A program made the translations under genes and the position numbers. The notes under the pieces are model-generated. The model did not search any database, was not told the DNA's origin, and worked only from the letters and a program-made list of their open reading frames with translations. A stretch of 8,068 nucleotides of DNA from an uncultured Clostridia bacterium (GTDB taxonomy: Bacteria; Bacillota; Clostridia; Oscillospirales; Ruminococcaceae), in NCBI GenBank assembly GCA_947624425.1, contig CANQKG010000055.1:1-8068 (forward strand), in the 5' to 3' direction. Below are positions 1 to 6,564 of this stretch, piece after piece (positions within the stretch are counted from its first letter, which is position 1; every line of letters begins with the position of its first letter).

Positions 1-1226
1 TCGGCAAGAAAAACAAAGCCGACATCGTCATCACCGAGATCGGCGGCACCACCGGCGACATCGAAAGCCAGCCCTTTCTGGAGGCGATCCGTCAGGTGTC
101 GCATGAGGTGGGACGGGATAACTGCCTGTTTATCCATGTCACACTGGTGCCTTACATCAAAAGCTCGGGCGAGCATAAGTCCAAGCCGACCCAGCACTCG
201 GTCAAGGAGTTGCAGTCCTTCGGCATCATGCCGGACATCATCATTGCCCGCTGTGATGAATCGATCGACGAGACGATCCGGCGGAAGATCGCGCTGTTTT
301 GCAATGTGAAGCCGGACTGCGTGATTGAAAATCTCACCCTGCCGGTGCTGTACGAAGCGCCGATGATGCTGGAGCGAAACGGCTTGGCGGACATCGTATG
401 CCGGGAGCTTGCGATCGAGCAGAGCGGTCCCGACCTGTCCGAATGGAAAGCCATGCTGTCACGGATCGCGGCGCGGGACAAGTCCATTCGGATCGCGCTG
501 ATCGGGAAATATGTGCAATTGCATGACGCTTACCTGTCGGTAGCGGAGGCACTGCGGCACGGCGGTTTTGAGCTTTCCACCATGGTCAATATCGACTGGG
601 TGGATTCGGAGCAGCTCAATCCTGACAACGTGGCAGTGCGGCTGTCGAAAGCGGACGGGATCATCGTGCCGGGCGGCTTTGGCGACCGCGGCATCGAAGG
701 GATGATCGCCGCAGCGACCTATGCCAGAGAAAACGGCGTACCCTACTTCGGCATCTGCCTCGGCGTGCAGATCGCGGTGATCGAATACGCCCGCAAGGTG
801 CTGGGCTGGCATGACGCCAATTCGGTGGAATTTGATAAGGAAACCACCCACCCGGTGGTCGCCTTCATGGCGGATCAGACCGAGGAGATGCCAAAAGGCG
901 GCTCCATGCGGCTGGGCGCATATCCCTGCAAGATTACGCCCGGCACCATCATGGAGTACGCCTACGGCAAAGAGGAGATCGCCGAGCGGCACCGCCACCG
1001 GCTGGAATTCAATAATGATTTCCGGCAGGCGCTTTGCGACGGCGGGCTGGTCATCTCCGGCGCCTCGCCGGACGGCAAGCTGGTGGAGGCGGTGGAGCTG
1101 CCCTCTCACCCCTATTACATCGGCGTACAGTACCATCCCGAATTCAAAAGCCGTCCGAACCGCGCTCACCCGCTTTTCCGCACCTTTATCGAGGCTGCCG
1201 TCAAGCGCGCTTATCCGACCAAATAG
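1..1226 (+). CDS. pyrG: CTP synthase (glutamine-hydrolysing), N-terminus cut by window edge
   Basis: CTP synthase makes CTP from UTP, ATP and glutamine in the cytosol, the last step of de novo pyrimidine nucleotide synthesis. The frame is open from the first full codon at base 3, giving 407 visible codons; the family is about 535 residues, so roughly the first 127 are missing. The opening stretch carries the synthase-domain signature EIGGTTGDIES (metal and nucleotide site; many homologues have Val where this has the second Thr), then KPTQHSVKEL. The C-terminal half is a class I glutamine amidotransferase: PGGFGDRG forms the oxyanion region, GICLGVQ holds the nucleophile Cys (codon 756-758), and YHPEF supplies the catalytic His (1134-1136) and Glu (1140-1142). 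All triad residues are intact, so the enzyme should be active. The TAG stop at 1224 overlaps the ribosome binding site of dapL, which points to co-transcription. The promoter lies outside the window. Confidence 0.97.
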   Translation, partial: GKKNKADIVITEIGGTTGDIESQPFLEAIRQVSHEVGRDNCLFIHVTLVPYIKSSGEHKSKPTQHSVKELQSFGIMPDIIIARCDESIDETIRRKIALFCNVKPDCVIENLTLPVLYEAPMMLERNGLADIVCRELAIEQSGPDLSEWKAMLSRIAARDKSIRIALIGKYVQLHDAYLSVAEALRHGGFELSTMVNIDWVDSEQLNPDNVAVRLSKADGIIVPGGFGDRGIEGMIAAATYARENGVPYFGICLGVQIAVIEYARKVLGWHDANSVEFDKETTHPVVAFMADQTEEMPKGGSMRLGAYPCKITPGTIMEYAYGKEEIAERHRHRLEFNNDFRQALCDGGLVISGASPDGKLVEAVELPSHPYYIGVQYHPEFKSRPNRAHPLFRTFIEAAVKRAYPTK

Positions 1227-1230
1227 GAGG
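1225..1230 (+). promoter_or_regulatory. Ribosome binding site of dapL, overlapping the pyrG stop codon
   Basis: AGGAGG, a perfect anti-16S match, begins inside the TAG stop of pyrG and sits 7 nt before the ATG at 1238. It fixes the dapL start, because the same frame is open further upstream (from about 1034) but only through pyrG coding sequence. The overlap suggests the two genes are translationally coupled. Confidence 0.9.
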
Positions 1231-1237
1231 ACTCCGT

Positions 1238-2419
1238 ATGAAGCTCAATCTCAATTACCAAAATGTCAAAGACAGCTATCTGTTTTCCACCATCGCCAAG
1301 AAGGTGTCCGCTTACAGCGAGACGCACCCCGATAAAAAGGTCATTCGGCTGGGGATCGGTGACGTGACCCTCCCGCTTTGTCCGGCGGTGATCGACGCCC
1401 TCCACGCGGCGACCGAGGAAATGGGCAAACAGGAAAGCTTTCACGGCTACGGCCCGGAACAGGGGTACGACTTTTTGCGGGACGCCATTCGCACCTACTA
1501 TGCCGGTCACGGCGTGACCCTTGACGCGGACGAAATTTTCGTCTCCGACGGTGCGAAAAGCGACGTAGGGAATATCCTAGACCTCTTTGCGACCGATAAC
1601 ACCGTGCTGGTTCCCGATCCGGTCTATCCGGTTTATGTGGACACCAACATCATGGCGGGCAGAAAAATCCTCTACATGAACGCGAATGCCGAAAACGGCT
1701 TTCTGCCGATGCCGGACAGTACAGTAGACGCGGAGATCATCTATCTCTGCTCCCCCAACAACCCGACCGGCGCCGTTTACGACCGGCAGCAGCTTGCCGC
1801 ATGGGTGGCGTACGCGGAGGAAAAGGGCGCGGTCATTCTGTTTGACGCGGCGTATGAGGCGTTTATCACCGATCCCGCGCTTCCCCGCAGTATCTTCGAG
1901 ATCAAGGGCGCAGAGGACTGCGCGATCGAGTTTTGCTCCTTCTCCAAAACGGCCGGCTTCACCGGCACCCGCTGCGGCTACACCGTGGTACCCAAAAAAC
2001 TGACCGCCGGCGGTATGTCCCTCAACAAAATGTGGCTGCGGCGGCAGACCACCAAATTCAACGGCGTACCCTATATCGTACAACGGGGTGCGGCGGCAGT
2101 CTTTACCCCCGAAGGGCAAAGGCAGATCACCGAAAATATCGGCTACTATCGGGAGAATGCCCGTGCCATCGCCGCTTGTCTGGACGAGCTGGGGATCTGG
2201 TACACCGGCGGCAAAAACTCCCCCTACCTCTGGCTTCGGTGCCCGAACGGCATGGCGTCCTGGGATTTCTTCGATTTCCTGCTGGAGCGCGCCCATGTGG
2301 TCGGCACGCCGGGCGCCGGCTTTGGCGAAAACGGCGAAGGCTTCTTCCGCCTGACCGCCTTCGGCGACCGGGACGCCACCCGCGAGGCGATCGAACGGAT
2401 CAAGCGGGTACTAAGCTGA
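1238..2419 (+). CDS. dapL: LL-diaminopimelate aminotransferase
   Basis: A PLP-dependent fold-type I aminotransferase of 393 residues. DapL converts tetrahydrodipicolinate and glutamate directly to LL-diaminopimelate, bypassing the acylated DapD/DapC/DapE route to lysine and meso-DAP for peptidoglycan; it is cytosolic. Visible family features are the N-terminal RLGIGDVTLPLCPAV, the FHGYGPEQGYDFLRDAI substrate region, SPNNPTG (172-178) with its cofactor-contacting Asn, FDAAYEAF (202-209) with the Asp that pairs with the pyridine nitrogen, SFSKTAGFTGTR with the Schiff-base Lys at 237, and Arg371 in FFRLTAFG for the substrate carboxylate. The YGPEQG and FSKTAGFTGTRCGYTV signatures are typical of DapL and not of aspartate or histidinol-phosphate aminotransferases. 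Length agrees with clostridial members. It follows pyrG by 11 nt and ends just before a strong terminator, so it is probably the last gene of the pyrG transcript. Confidence 0.94.
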   Translation: MKLNLNYQNVKDSYLFSTIAKKVSAYSETHPDKKVIRLGIGDVTLPLCPAVIDALHAATEEMGKQESFHGYGPEQGYDFLRDAIRTYYAGHGVTLDADEIFVSDGAKSDVGNILDLFATDNTVLVPDPVYPVYVDTNIMAGRKILYMNANAENGFLPMPDSTVDAEIIYLCSPNNPTGAVYDRQQLAAWVAYAEEKGAVILFDAAYEAFITDPALPRSIFEIKGAEDCAIEFCSFSKTAGFTGTRCGYTVVPKKLTAGGMSLNKMWLRRQTTKFNGVPYIVQRGAAAVFTPEGQRQITENIGYYRENARAIAACLDELGIWYTGGKNSPYLWLRCPNGMASWDFFDFLLERAHVVGTPGAGFGENGEGFFRLTAFGDRDATREAIERIKRVLS

Positions 2420-2434
2420 CAGCTTTTTCGGTAC

Positions 2435-2471
2435 TGCCCCTTGCCGCCCTTCGGCGGAAAGGGGCATTTTT
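2435..2471 (+). terminator. Rho-independent terminator after dapL
   Basis: A 13-bp GC-rich stem, GCCCCTTGCCGCC (2436-2448) against its right arm (2453-2465), has one A/G mismatch and a CTTC loop, and is followed by TTTTT at 2467-2471. It begins 15 nt after the dapL stop and separates the pyrG-dapL unit from the citrate synthase gene. Confidence 0.92.
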
Positions 2472-2536
2472 CGTCAAGAACCGCAGAAAAAAGTTAGAAA
2501 CCGAAACGAATCATTCATAATCTGGCTACAAAATCA

Positions 2537-2545
2537 TGGTATAAT
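2537..2545 (+). promoter_or_regulatory. Extended -10 promoter for citrate synthase gene
   Basis: A consensus TATAAT (2540-2545) is preceded by the extended -10 TG (2537-2538). No convincing -35 element sits 16-18 nt upstream (the 17-nt position reads ATAATC), which is usual for extended -10 promoters. Transcription would begin near 2552, leaving a leader of about 50 nt. The 65 bases between the dapL terminator and this element are A-rich and hold no gene or obvious riboswitch. Confidence 0.75.
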
Positions 2546-2589
2546 ATCCGTGTGCGAATATCATGATGTGGAAAACCTTATATATCAAA

Positions 2590-2596
2590 GAGGTGA
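2590..2596 (+). promoter_or_regulatory. Ribosome binding site deciding the citrate synthase start
   Basis: GAGGTGA lies 5 nt before the ATG at 2602. Two in-frame ATGs further upstream (2563 and 2566) have no Shine-Dalgarno sequence and lie within about 15 nt of the predicted transcript start, so 2602 is preferred. Confidence 0.82.
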
Positions 2597-2601
2597 AGCA
2601 A

Positions 2602-3975
2602 ATGCAGAAAGAAAATGTCAATATCTATACCGAGCTGACGCCGGAGATCCTGCGCCTGAGCGGCTTTGCCGCCGAAAACGGCAAGATCGACCCGTCGCTC
2701 TATCAGCAGTACGACGTCAAGCGGGGTCTGCGGGACATCAACGGCAAGGGAGTGCTTGCCGGTCTGACCGCGATCTCGGAGGTGGTGTCCTCCAAGCAGG
2801 TAAACGGGGTATCCGTCCCCTGCGACGGCGAGCTTTATTACCGCGGGATCCGGATCGAGGATCTGGTATCGGGCTGTGTGCGGGAGCATCGGTTCGGCTT
2901 TGAGGAAACGGTTTATCTGCTGCTGTTCGGCAAGCTGCCGGACGCCGAGCAGTTAAAGCTGTTTACCGATCAGCTTGCCTTTTACCGTTCCCTGCCCACC
3001 AATTTCGTGCGGGATATCATTCTCAAAGCGCCGACCGCCGACATGATGAACACGCTGGCGCGCAGTGTGCTGACCCTATTTGCCTATGACGAAAAGAGCA
3101 ACGATATTTCGCTGCCCAATGTGCTGCGGCAGTGTATTCAGCTGATCGCGCTTTTCCCGGTGTTCAGCGTCTACGGCTATCAGTCCTACAACCATTACGA
3201 ACGGGGCGGCAGCCTGTTTATCCATATGCCCGACCCCAAGCTGTCCACCGCCGAGAACATCCTACATATGCTCCGGCCGGACAGCGCCTATACCGCGCTG
3301 GAAGCCACCATTCTCGATGTGGCGCTGATCCTCCATGCCGAGCATGGCGGCGGCAACAACTCCACCTTTACCACCCGCGTGGTCACCTCCTCCGGCACCG
3401 ATACCTATTCCGCTATCGCGGCGGCGATCGCCTCGCTGAAAGGGCCGCGGCACGGAGGCGCCAACATCAAGGTGATGCAGATGTTCGACGATATGAAGCG
3501 GACCGTCAAGGACTGGAAGGACGAGGACGAGGTGCGCGCCTATCTTAAAGCACTCCTCCACAAGGAGGCGTTCGACCGCGCCGGTCTGATCTACGGCATG
3601 GGTCACGCCGTTTATTCGATCTCCGATCCGCGGGCAAAGATACTCGGCGGCTTTGTGAAAAGTCTGTCGGTGGAAAAGGGTCGGGAGGACGAATACGCCC
3701 TTTACTCGGCGGTGGAGCGTCTGGCGCCAGAGGTGATCGCCGAGGAACGGAAGATTTACAAGGGCGTTTCCGCCAATGTGGATTTTTACAGCGGCTTTGT
3801 CTACAGTATGCTTGACCTGCCGACCGAGCTTTACACCCCGCTTTTTGCCATCTCCCGCATCGCCGGCTGGAGCGCCCACCGGCTGGAGGAGCTGATCGGC
3901 AACGGGAAGATCATTCGTCCCGCCTACCAGAGCGTCGCACAGCATCAGCCCTATATCCCGCTGGATCAGCGGTAG
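2602..3975 (+). CDS. gltA: Citrate synthase (Si-type; citrate/2-methylcitrate synthase family)
   Basis: Condenses acetyl-CoA with oxaloacetate to citrate in the cytosol. The 457-residue product carries all three catalytic residues in order: His284 in GPRHGGAN, His335 in GMGHAVYSISDPRA, and Asp394 in VDFYSGF. Other family blocks are YYRGIRIEDL near residue 77, LLLFGKLP near 112, and the oxaloacetate-site segment HAEHGGGNNSTF from His245. It therefore belongs to the common Si-citrate synthase fold, not to the Re-citrate synthase (isopropylmalate-synthase-like) enzyme found in some Clostridia. Aconitase and isocitrate dehydrogenase genes are not in view. In a fermenting Clostridium the likely role is an oxidative half-cycle to 2-oxoglutarate and glutamate (inference). 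2-Methylcitrate synthase activity cannot be excluded from sequence. The gene has its own promoter and terminator and appears monocistronic. Confidence 0.93.
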   Translation: MQKENVNIYTELTPEILRLSGFAAENGKIDPSLYQQYDVKRGLRDINGKGVLAGLTAISEVVSSKQVNGVSVPCDGELYYRGIRIEDLVSGCVREHRFGFEETVYLLLFGKLPDAEQLKLFTDQLAFYRSLPTNFVRDIILKAPTADMMNTLARSVLTLFAYDEKSNDISLPNVLRQCIQLIALFPVFSVYGYQSYNHYERGGSLFIHMPDPKLSTAENILHMLRPDSAYTALEATILDVALILHAEHGGGNNSTFTTRVVTSSGTDTYSAIAAAIASLKGPRHGGANIKVMQMFDDMKRTVKDWKDEDEVRAYLKALLHKEAFDRAGLIYGMGHAVYSISDPRAKILGGFVKSLSVEKGREDEYALYSAVERLAPEVIAEERKIYKGVSANVDFYSGFVYSMLDLPTELYTPLFAISRIAGWSAHRLEELIGNGKIIRPAYQSVAQHQPYIPLDQR

Positions 3976-3992
3976 CAAATCCGGTTCAACCG

Positions 3993-4033
3993 AAAAAACG
4001 ATCCATCCGCTTTCGGGCGGATGGATCGTTTTG
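3993..4033. terminator. Bidirectional terminator between converging genes
   Basis: A perfect 16-bp inverted repeat, AAAACGATCCATCCGC (3995-4010) with its complement at 4017-4032, encloses a short TTCG-containing loop. Reading rightward the stem ends in TTTT, serving the citrate synthase gene (stop at 3975). Reading leftward it ends in six Ts, serving the lipoprotein gene, whose stop at 4036-4038 lies only 3 nt from the stem. Confidence 0.93.
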
Positions 4034-4035
4034 CT

Positions 4036-5043
4036 TTATTCTTCCCAACCGTTTTCCGTTTGGTGGACGGCAAACAGGTCGCGGATCGGATTGCCGTTTT
4101 CAAAAAACATGGCGCCGGTCGCGCCGCTCCACGGTGCGTCTGCCGCAAAGGCTCTGCACGCTGCGGCAACCTGTTCGGCCGTCATCTCTCCCGCCCGCTC
4201 CTGCTCCGAAAGCACGGCGGAAATCAGATAGACCGCGTCATACCCCAGCGCGGCGGTGAGGTTCGGCTCCTCCCCATAAGCGAGCCGATAACCGGCGTCA
4301 AAGGCCAAGGATCGTCCGCCGCCGGGCAGATAGGAGGTCAGCACCTCGGTATGCTTCATACAGGAAAGAGGATCGGTGAGCATCTGCGGCACCGCGACGC
4401 CGCTTTCGGGCAGCAGGAACGAAACGTCGTACCGGTTATGCTCCGCCGCGATGCGCAGCAGTTCGGCCGCGTCCTGCGCCGGTATGGCAAGGAATACAAG
4501 ATCCGCGCCGGTCGCACAGCAGTCTGCGGCGGCGGCTTCGTCCATCACCCGGTACTCCACCTGCCGGCCGACCGTGATCTCAAATTCCGAGGCCTGTTTT
4601 GTAAAACTCTCCGCCCAATGTACCGACTGCGGATCGTCCGCACGGCAGACCACCGATACCGTTTCCTTCTCATTCCGGCGGTGGAGATAGTTGGCGGCGG
4701 CGATCCCCTCGTCGGCGGCGGCGCAGGGAAGCCGCAGCGCGTTGCCGTCCGCAATATCCGCCGCGTCGGTCGAAAGGGGCAAAACACGGTAGACGGCCGA
4801 GCCGTTCTCCCCGCCCAGCAGCACCTTTGCGTCGGTCATATCCTCATAAGCGACCGCCACCGGCGAACCGCCGATCCCGTCGTTTTCATTGAGCTCGGTC
4901 ACCGCAAGCTCGATCCCTTTTTTGAGGGCGTCGTCCACCGGTCCGGGTACGCCGATCACAAAAGGCGCGCCCGCCGTGCCGCAGCCGGCAAGCGAAACGG
5001 CAACCGCCGCCGCGGCAACCGCCGCCGCAATTCTTTTTTTCAT
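4036..5043 (-). CDS. Lipid-anchored solute-binding protein, leucine-binding (type I periplasmic-binding) family
   Basis: A 335-residue protein with a textbook lipoprotein signal: MKKR, an Ala/Val-rich hydrophobic core, then LAGC with the lipidated Cys at 21. The mature part matches the branched-chain amino-acid-binding family in outline: VIGVPGPV strand, KKGIELAVTELNENDGIGG helix and loop, strand ending in YED, a central inter-lobe region, LGYDAVYLISAVL near the C-terminus, and the late TGAMFFENGNPIRD turn typical of LivJ/LivK-like proteins. It is shorter than usual (mature LivJ-type proteins are about 345-370 residues; this is 315). By eye the missing part is the N-lobe helix and strand after YED that normally lead into the ligand-contacting Ser/Thr loop. 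The ligand is therefore unknown. It is the second gene of an operon with a MATE transporter, with 1 nt between stop and start, and no ABC permease or ATPase is nearby. Family call is fairly secure; substrate and partner are not. Confidence 0.82.
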   Translation of the reverse strand: MKKRIAAAVAAAAVAVSLAGCGTAGAPFVIGVPGPVDDALKKGIELAVTELNENDGIGGSPVAVAYEDMTDAKVLLGGENGSAVYRVLPLSTDAADIADGNALRLPCAAADEGIAAANYLHRRNEKETVSVVCRADDPQSVHWAESFTKQASEFEITVGRQVEYRVMDEAAAADCCATGADLVFLAIPAQDAAELLRIAAEHNRYDVSFLLPESGVAVPQMLTDPLSCMKHTEVLTSYLPGGGRSLAFDAGYRLAYGEEPNLTAALGYDAVYLISAVLSEQERAGEMTAEQVAAACRAFAADAPWSGATGAMFFENGNPIRDLFAVHQTENGWEE

Positions 5044-5044
5044 A

Positions 5045-6421
5045 TCACACCTCTTTCTCCGCCGGAAGATCCAGCGGCGCCAGATAGCTTCGATAGCATC
5101 TCAAATAAAGGAAAATTCCCAGCAAAAGTGAAACGACCTCGGCAATCACAAAAGCGTACCAGGTATAAGAAAGTCCGATCCGGGAAAGGAAATAGGCCGC
5201 CGGCAGAATGATGATAAGCTGGCGGGTCAGAGACATCAGCAGGCTCCGCGCACCCAGACCGATTGCCTGGAACAGCGTGGAGATCACGATCCCCAGCGCG
5301 GCAAACGGGAAGCAGAGGCTGATGGTCCGCAGCGCCGGTACGCCGATCGACGTCAGATAATCCGACACGCCGAAGAAGGAGAGCAGCAACTGCGGGAAGA
5401 GCAGGAACAAAAGCATACCCAGCACCATAATGACGGCGGCGATATACATCCCCAGCCGCATGGCGCCGATCACCCGCTTTTTGTTCCTTGCGCCGAAATT
5501 GAAGCCCATGATCGGCATCAGTCCCTGCGTTAAGCCGAACACCGGCATGAAAATGAAGGACTGCAGCTTGAAATAAACGCCGAAAACCGCCACGGCTGCC
5601 TCCTCCACCGAAATGAGGATCATGTTCATGCCGACTACCATGACCGAGCCGATCGACTGCATGACAATGGAAGGCAGCCCGACCGCGTAGATCTGCCGCA
5701 CCGATTCCCACCGCCAGCGAAAGTGCCGGAGCGTGACATGAACCGCGTGGCTTTTTCCGAACACCACCAGCAGGCTGAAGATCATACCGGCAATCTGTCC
5801 CGCCACCGTGGCGATCGCGGCGCCCGCAACGCCGAGGCGGGGAAACGGACCGATCCCGAAAATCAAAAGCGGGTCAAAAATAAGGTTGATTACGGCGCCG
5901 GTCAGCTGAAAAAGCATGGGATAGATCATATTGCCGGTCGCCTGAAGCGTTTTTTCCATCAGCACCGAAATAAACTGTCCGAACGAGAAAATACAAACGA
6001 TCGAGAGATATGAAATGCCCAGCTCCCGAATCGCGGCGTCATCGGTAAAGGCGCCGAAAAAGGGAGCGGCAAAGAACAGCCCGAACAGAAAAAACAAGAA
6101 CCAGCTTGCAACGGCCAAAATAAGCCCGTGAGAAGCCGCCGCATCGGCCTCGTCCTTTTTCTGCTCGCCCAATCTGCGGGCAACCAGCGAATTGACGCCG
6201 ACTGCGGTGCCGACCCCCACCGAGATCATCAGCATCTGAACGGGGTAGGCAAGCGACACGGCGGTCAGCGCGTCCTCGCTGAACCGTGCGACAAAAATGC
6301 TGTCCACCACATTGTAAAGCGCCTGGATCAGCATGGAAAACATGGCGGGAAGCGCCATGGAAAAAATAAGCGGAAGAAGCGGCCGGTCGGACAGCTTATT
6401 CCCCGAACCCGAAGTTGCCAT
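5045..6421 (-). CDS. MATE-family multidrug/cation efflux transporter
   Basis: A 458-residue polytopic membrane protein of the multidrug and toxic compound extrusion family, which exports amphipathic or cationic compounds in exchange for Na+ or H+. Roughly twelve hydrophobic segments are visible. The first half carries PLIFSMALPAMFSMLIQALYN and the VDSIFVARFSEDALTAVS motif, typical of the first MATE repeat, followed by the cytosolic loop ARRLGEQKKDEAD (about residues 80-92). The second half repeats the pattern with LPSIVMQSIGS and the matching loop GFNFGARNKKR (about 304-314), the usual pseudo-twofold symmetry. Length is normal. The start at 6421 is chosen for its ribosome binding site and because upstream in-frame starts fall at or before the predicted transcription start; ATG 6445 would have only about a 7-nt leader. 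The gene leads an operon with a binding lipoprotein. Substrate cannot be told from sequence. Confidence 0.92.
   Translation of the reverse strand: MATSGSGNKLSDRPLLPLIFSMALPAMFSMLIQALYNVVDSIFVARFSEDALTAVSLAYPVQMLMISVGVGTAVGVNSLVARRLGEQKKDEADAAASHGLILAVASWFLFFLFGLFFAAPFFGAFTDDAAIRELGISYLSIVCIFSFGQFISVLMEKTLQATGNMIYPMLFQLTGAVINLIFDPLLIFGIGPFPRLGVAGAAIATVAGQIAGMIFSLLVVFGKSHAVHVTLRHFRWRWESVRQIYAVGLPSIVMQSIGSVMVVGMNMILISVEEAAVAVFGVYFKLQSFIFMPVFGLTQGLMPIMGFNFGARNKKRVIGAMRLGMYIAAVIMVLGMLLFLLFPQLLLSFFGVSDYLTSIGVPALRTISLCFPFAALGIVISTLFQAIGLGARSLLMSLTRQLIIILPAAYFLSRIGLSYTWYAFVIAEVVSLLLGIFLYLRCYRSYLAPLDLPAEKEV
5048..5054 (-). promoter_or_regulatory. Ribosome binding site of the lipoprotein gene inside the MATE 3' end
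   Basis: On the minus strand AGAGGTG lies in the last codons of the MATE gene (within Glu-Lys-Glu-Val-stop), about 6 nt before the lipoprotein ATG at 5043. The MATE TGA (5047-5045) and the next ATG are separated by one base, so ribosomes ending on the transporter can restart on the lipoprotein. Confidence 0.87.
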
Positions 6422-6428
6422 GAGGATA

Positions 6429-6434
6429 TCCTTT
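6429..6434 (-). promoter_or_regulatory. Ribosome binding site deciding the MATE start
   Basis: AAAGGA on the minus strand, 7 nt before the ATG at 6421. The competing ATG at 6445 (adding 8 residues, MIKRKDIL) has GGAAAGGA only 4 nt upstream, but that sequence would lie at the very 5' end of the transcript. Confidence 0.72.
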
Positions 6435-6458
6435 CTTTTTATCATCTTGTCCTTTCCA

Positions 6459-6487
6459 AGTATACCAAAAGATACGGCTTTTTTCAA
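6459..6487 (-). promoter_or_regulatory. Sigma-A promoter for the MATE-lipoprotein operon
   Basis: On the minus strand TTGAAA (6487-6482), a 17-nt spacer and TATACT (6464-6459) form a near-consensus housekeeping promoter, with a TGG just before the -10 that also makes it an extended -10. The start site would be near 6452, giving a leader of about 30 nt to the ATG at 6421. Confidence 0.86.
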
Positions 6488-6501
6488 TTCTTTTCTGCAT
6501 C

Positions 6502-6530
6502 TTGCTTTTCTTTCCAAAAATCGCTATAAT
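6502..6530 (+). promoter_or_regulatory. Sigma-A promoter for the nagB operon
   Basis: TTGCTT (6502-6507), exactly 17 nt, and a consensus TATAAT (6525-6530), followed by an A-run. The start site would be near 6537, leaving a leader of under 30 nt before the ATG at 6565. Its -35 is only 14 bp from the -35 of the divergent MATE promoter. Confidence 0.83.
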
Positions 6531-6564
6531 AAAAAAGCAAAAACAACGAAAGGCGATGGGAAGC

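Noticed and set aside
1577..2296. A long minus-strand open frame opposite dapL, and a similar one opposite citrate synthase (3262-3978).
   Set aside because: Both lie entirely inside genes with intact catalytic motifs, have atypical composition and no promoter. They follow from GC-rich third codon positions.
2472..2536. The A-rich stretch between the dapL terminator and the citrate synthase promoter, considered as a small RNA or riboswitch.
   Set aside because: It is only 65 bases, has no stable hairpin by eye, and lies upstream of the promoter, so it is more likely promoter-upstream sequence.
4021..5211. A plus-strand open frame of 396 codons opposite the lipoprotein gene, longer than that gene itself.
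   Set aside because: It starts inside the right arm of the terminator hairpin, is rich in Arg/Gly/Pro with no recognisable family, and runs into the 3' part of the MATE gene. The minus-strand frame has a lipobox signal, family motifs and a good ribosome binding site, so the plus frame is a GC-driven shadow.
6456..6470. A possible NagR/DasR-type (GntR family) operator near the nagB promoter: TATACCAA resembles one half of the TGGT...ACCA palindrome.
   Set aside because: Only one half-site is present; the other arm reads CCAAG instead of TTGGT. The match overlaps the MATE -10 box, whose sequence already explains most of it.
6445..6517. A longer MATE N-terminus starting at 6517 or 6445.
   Set aside because: The 6517 start lies upstream of the predicted -35 box and so would not be transcribed from this promoter; 6445 leaves almost no leader. 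Residues before 6421 do not resemble a MATE N-terminus.
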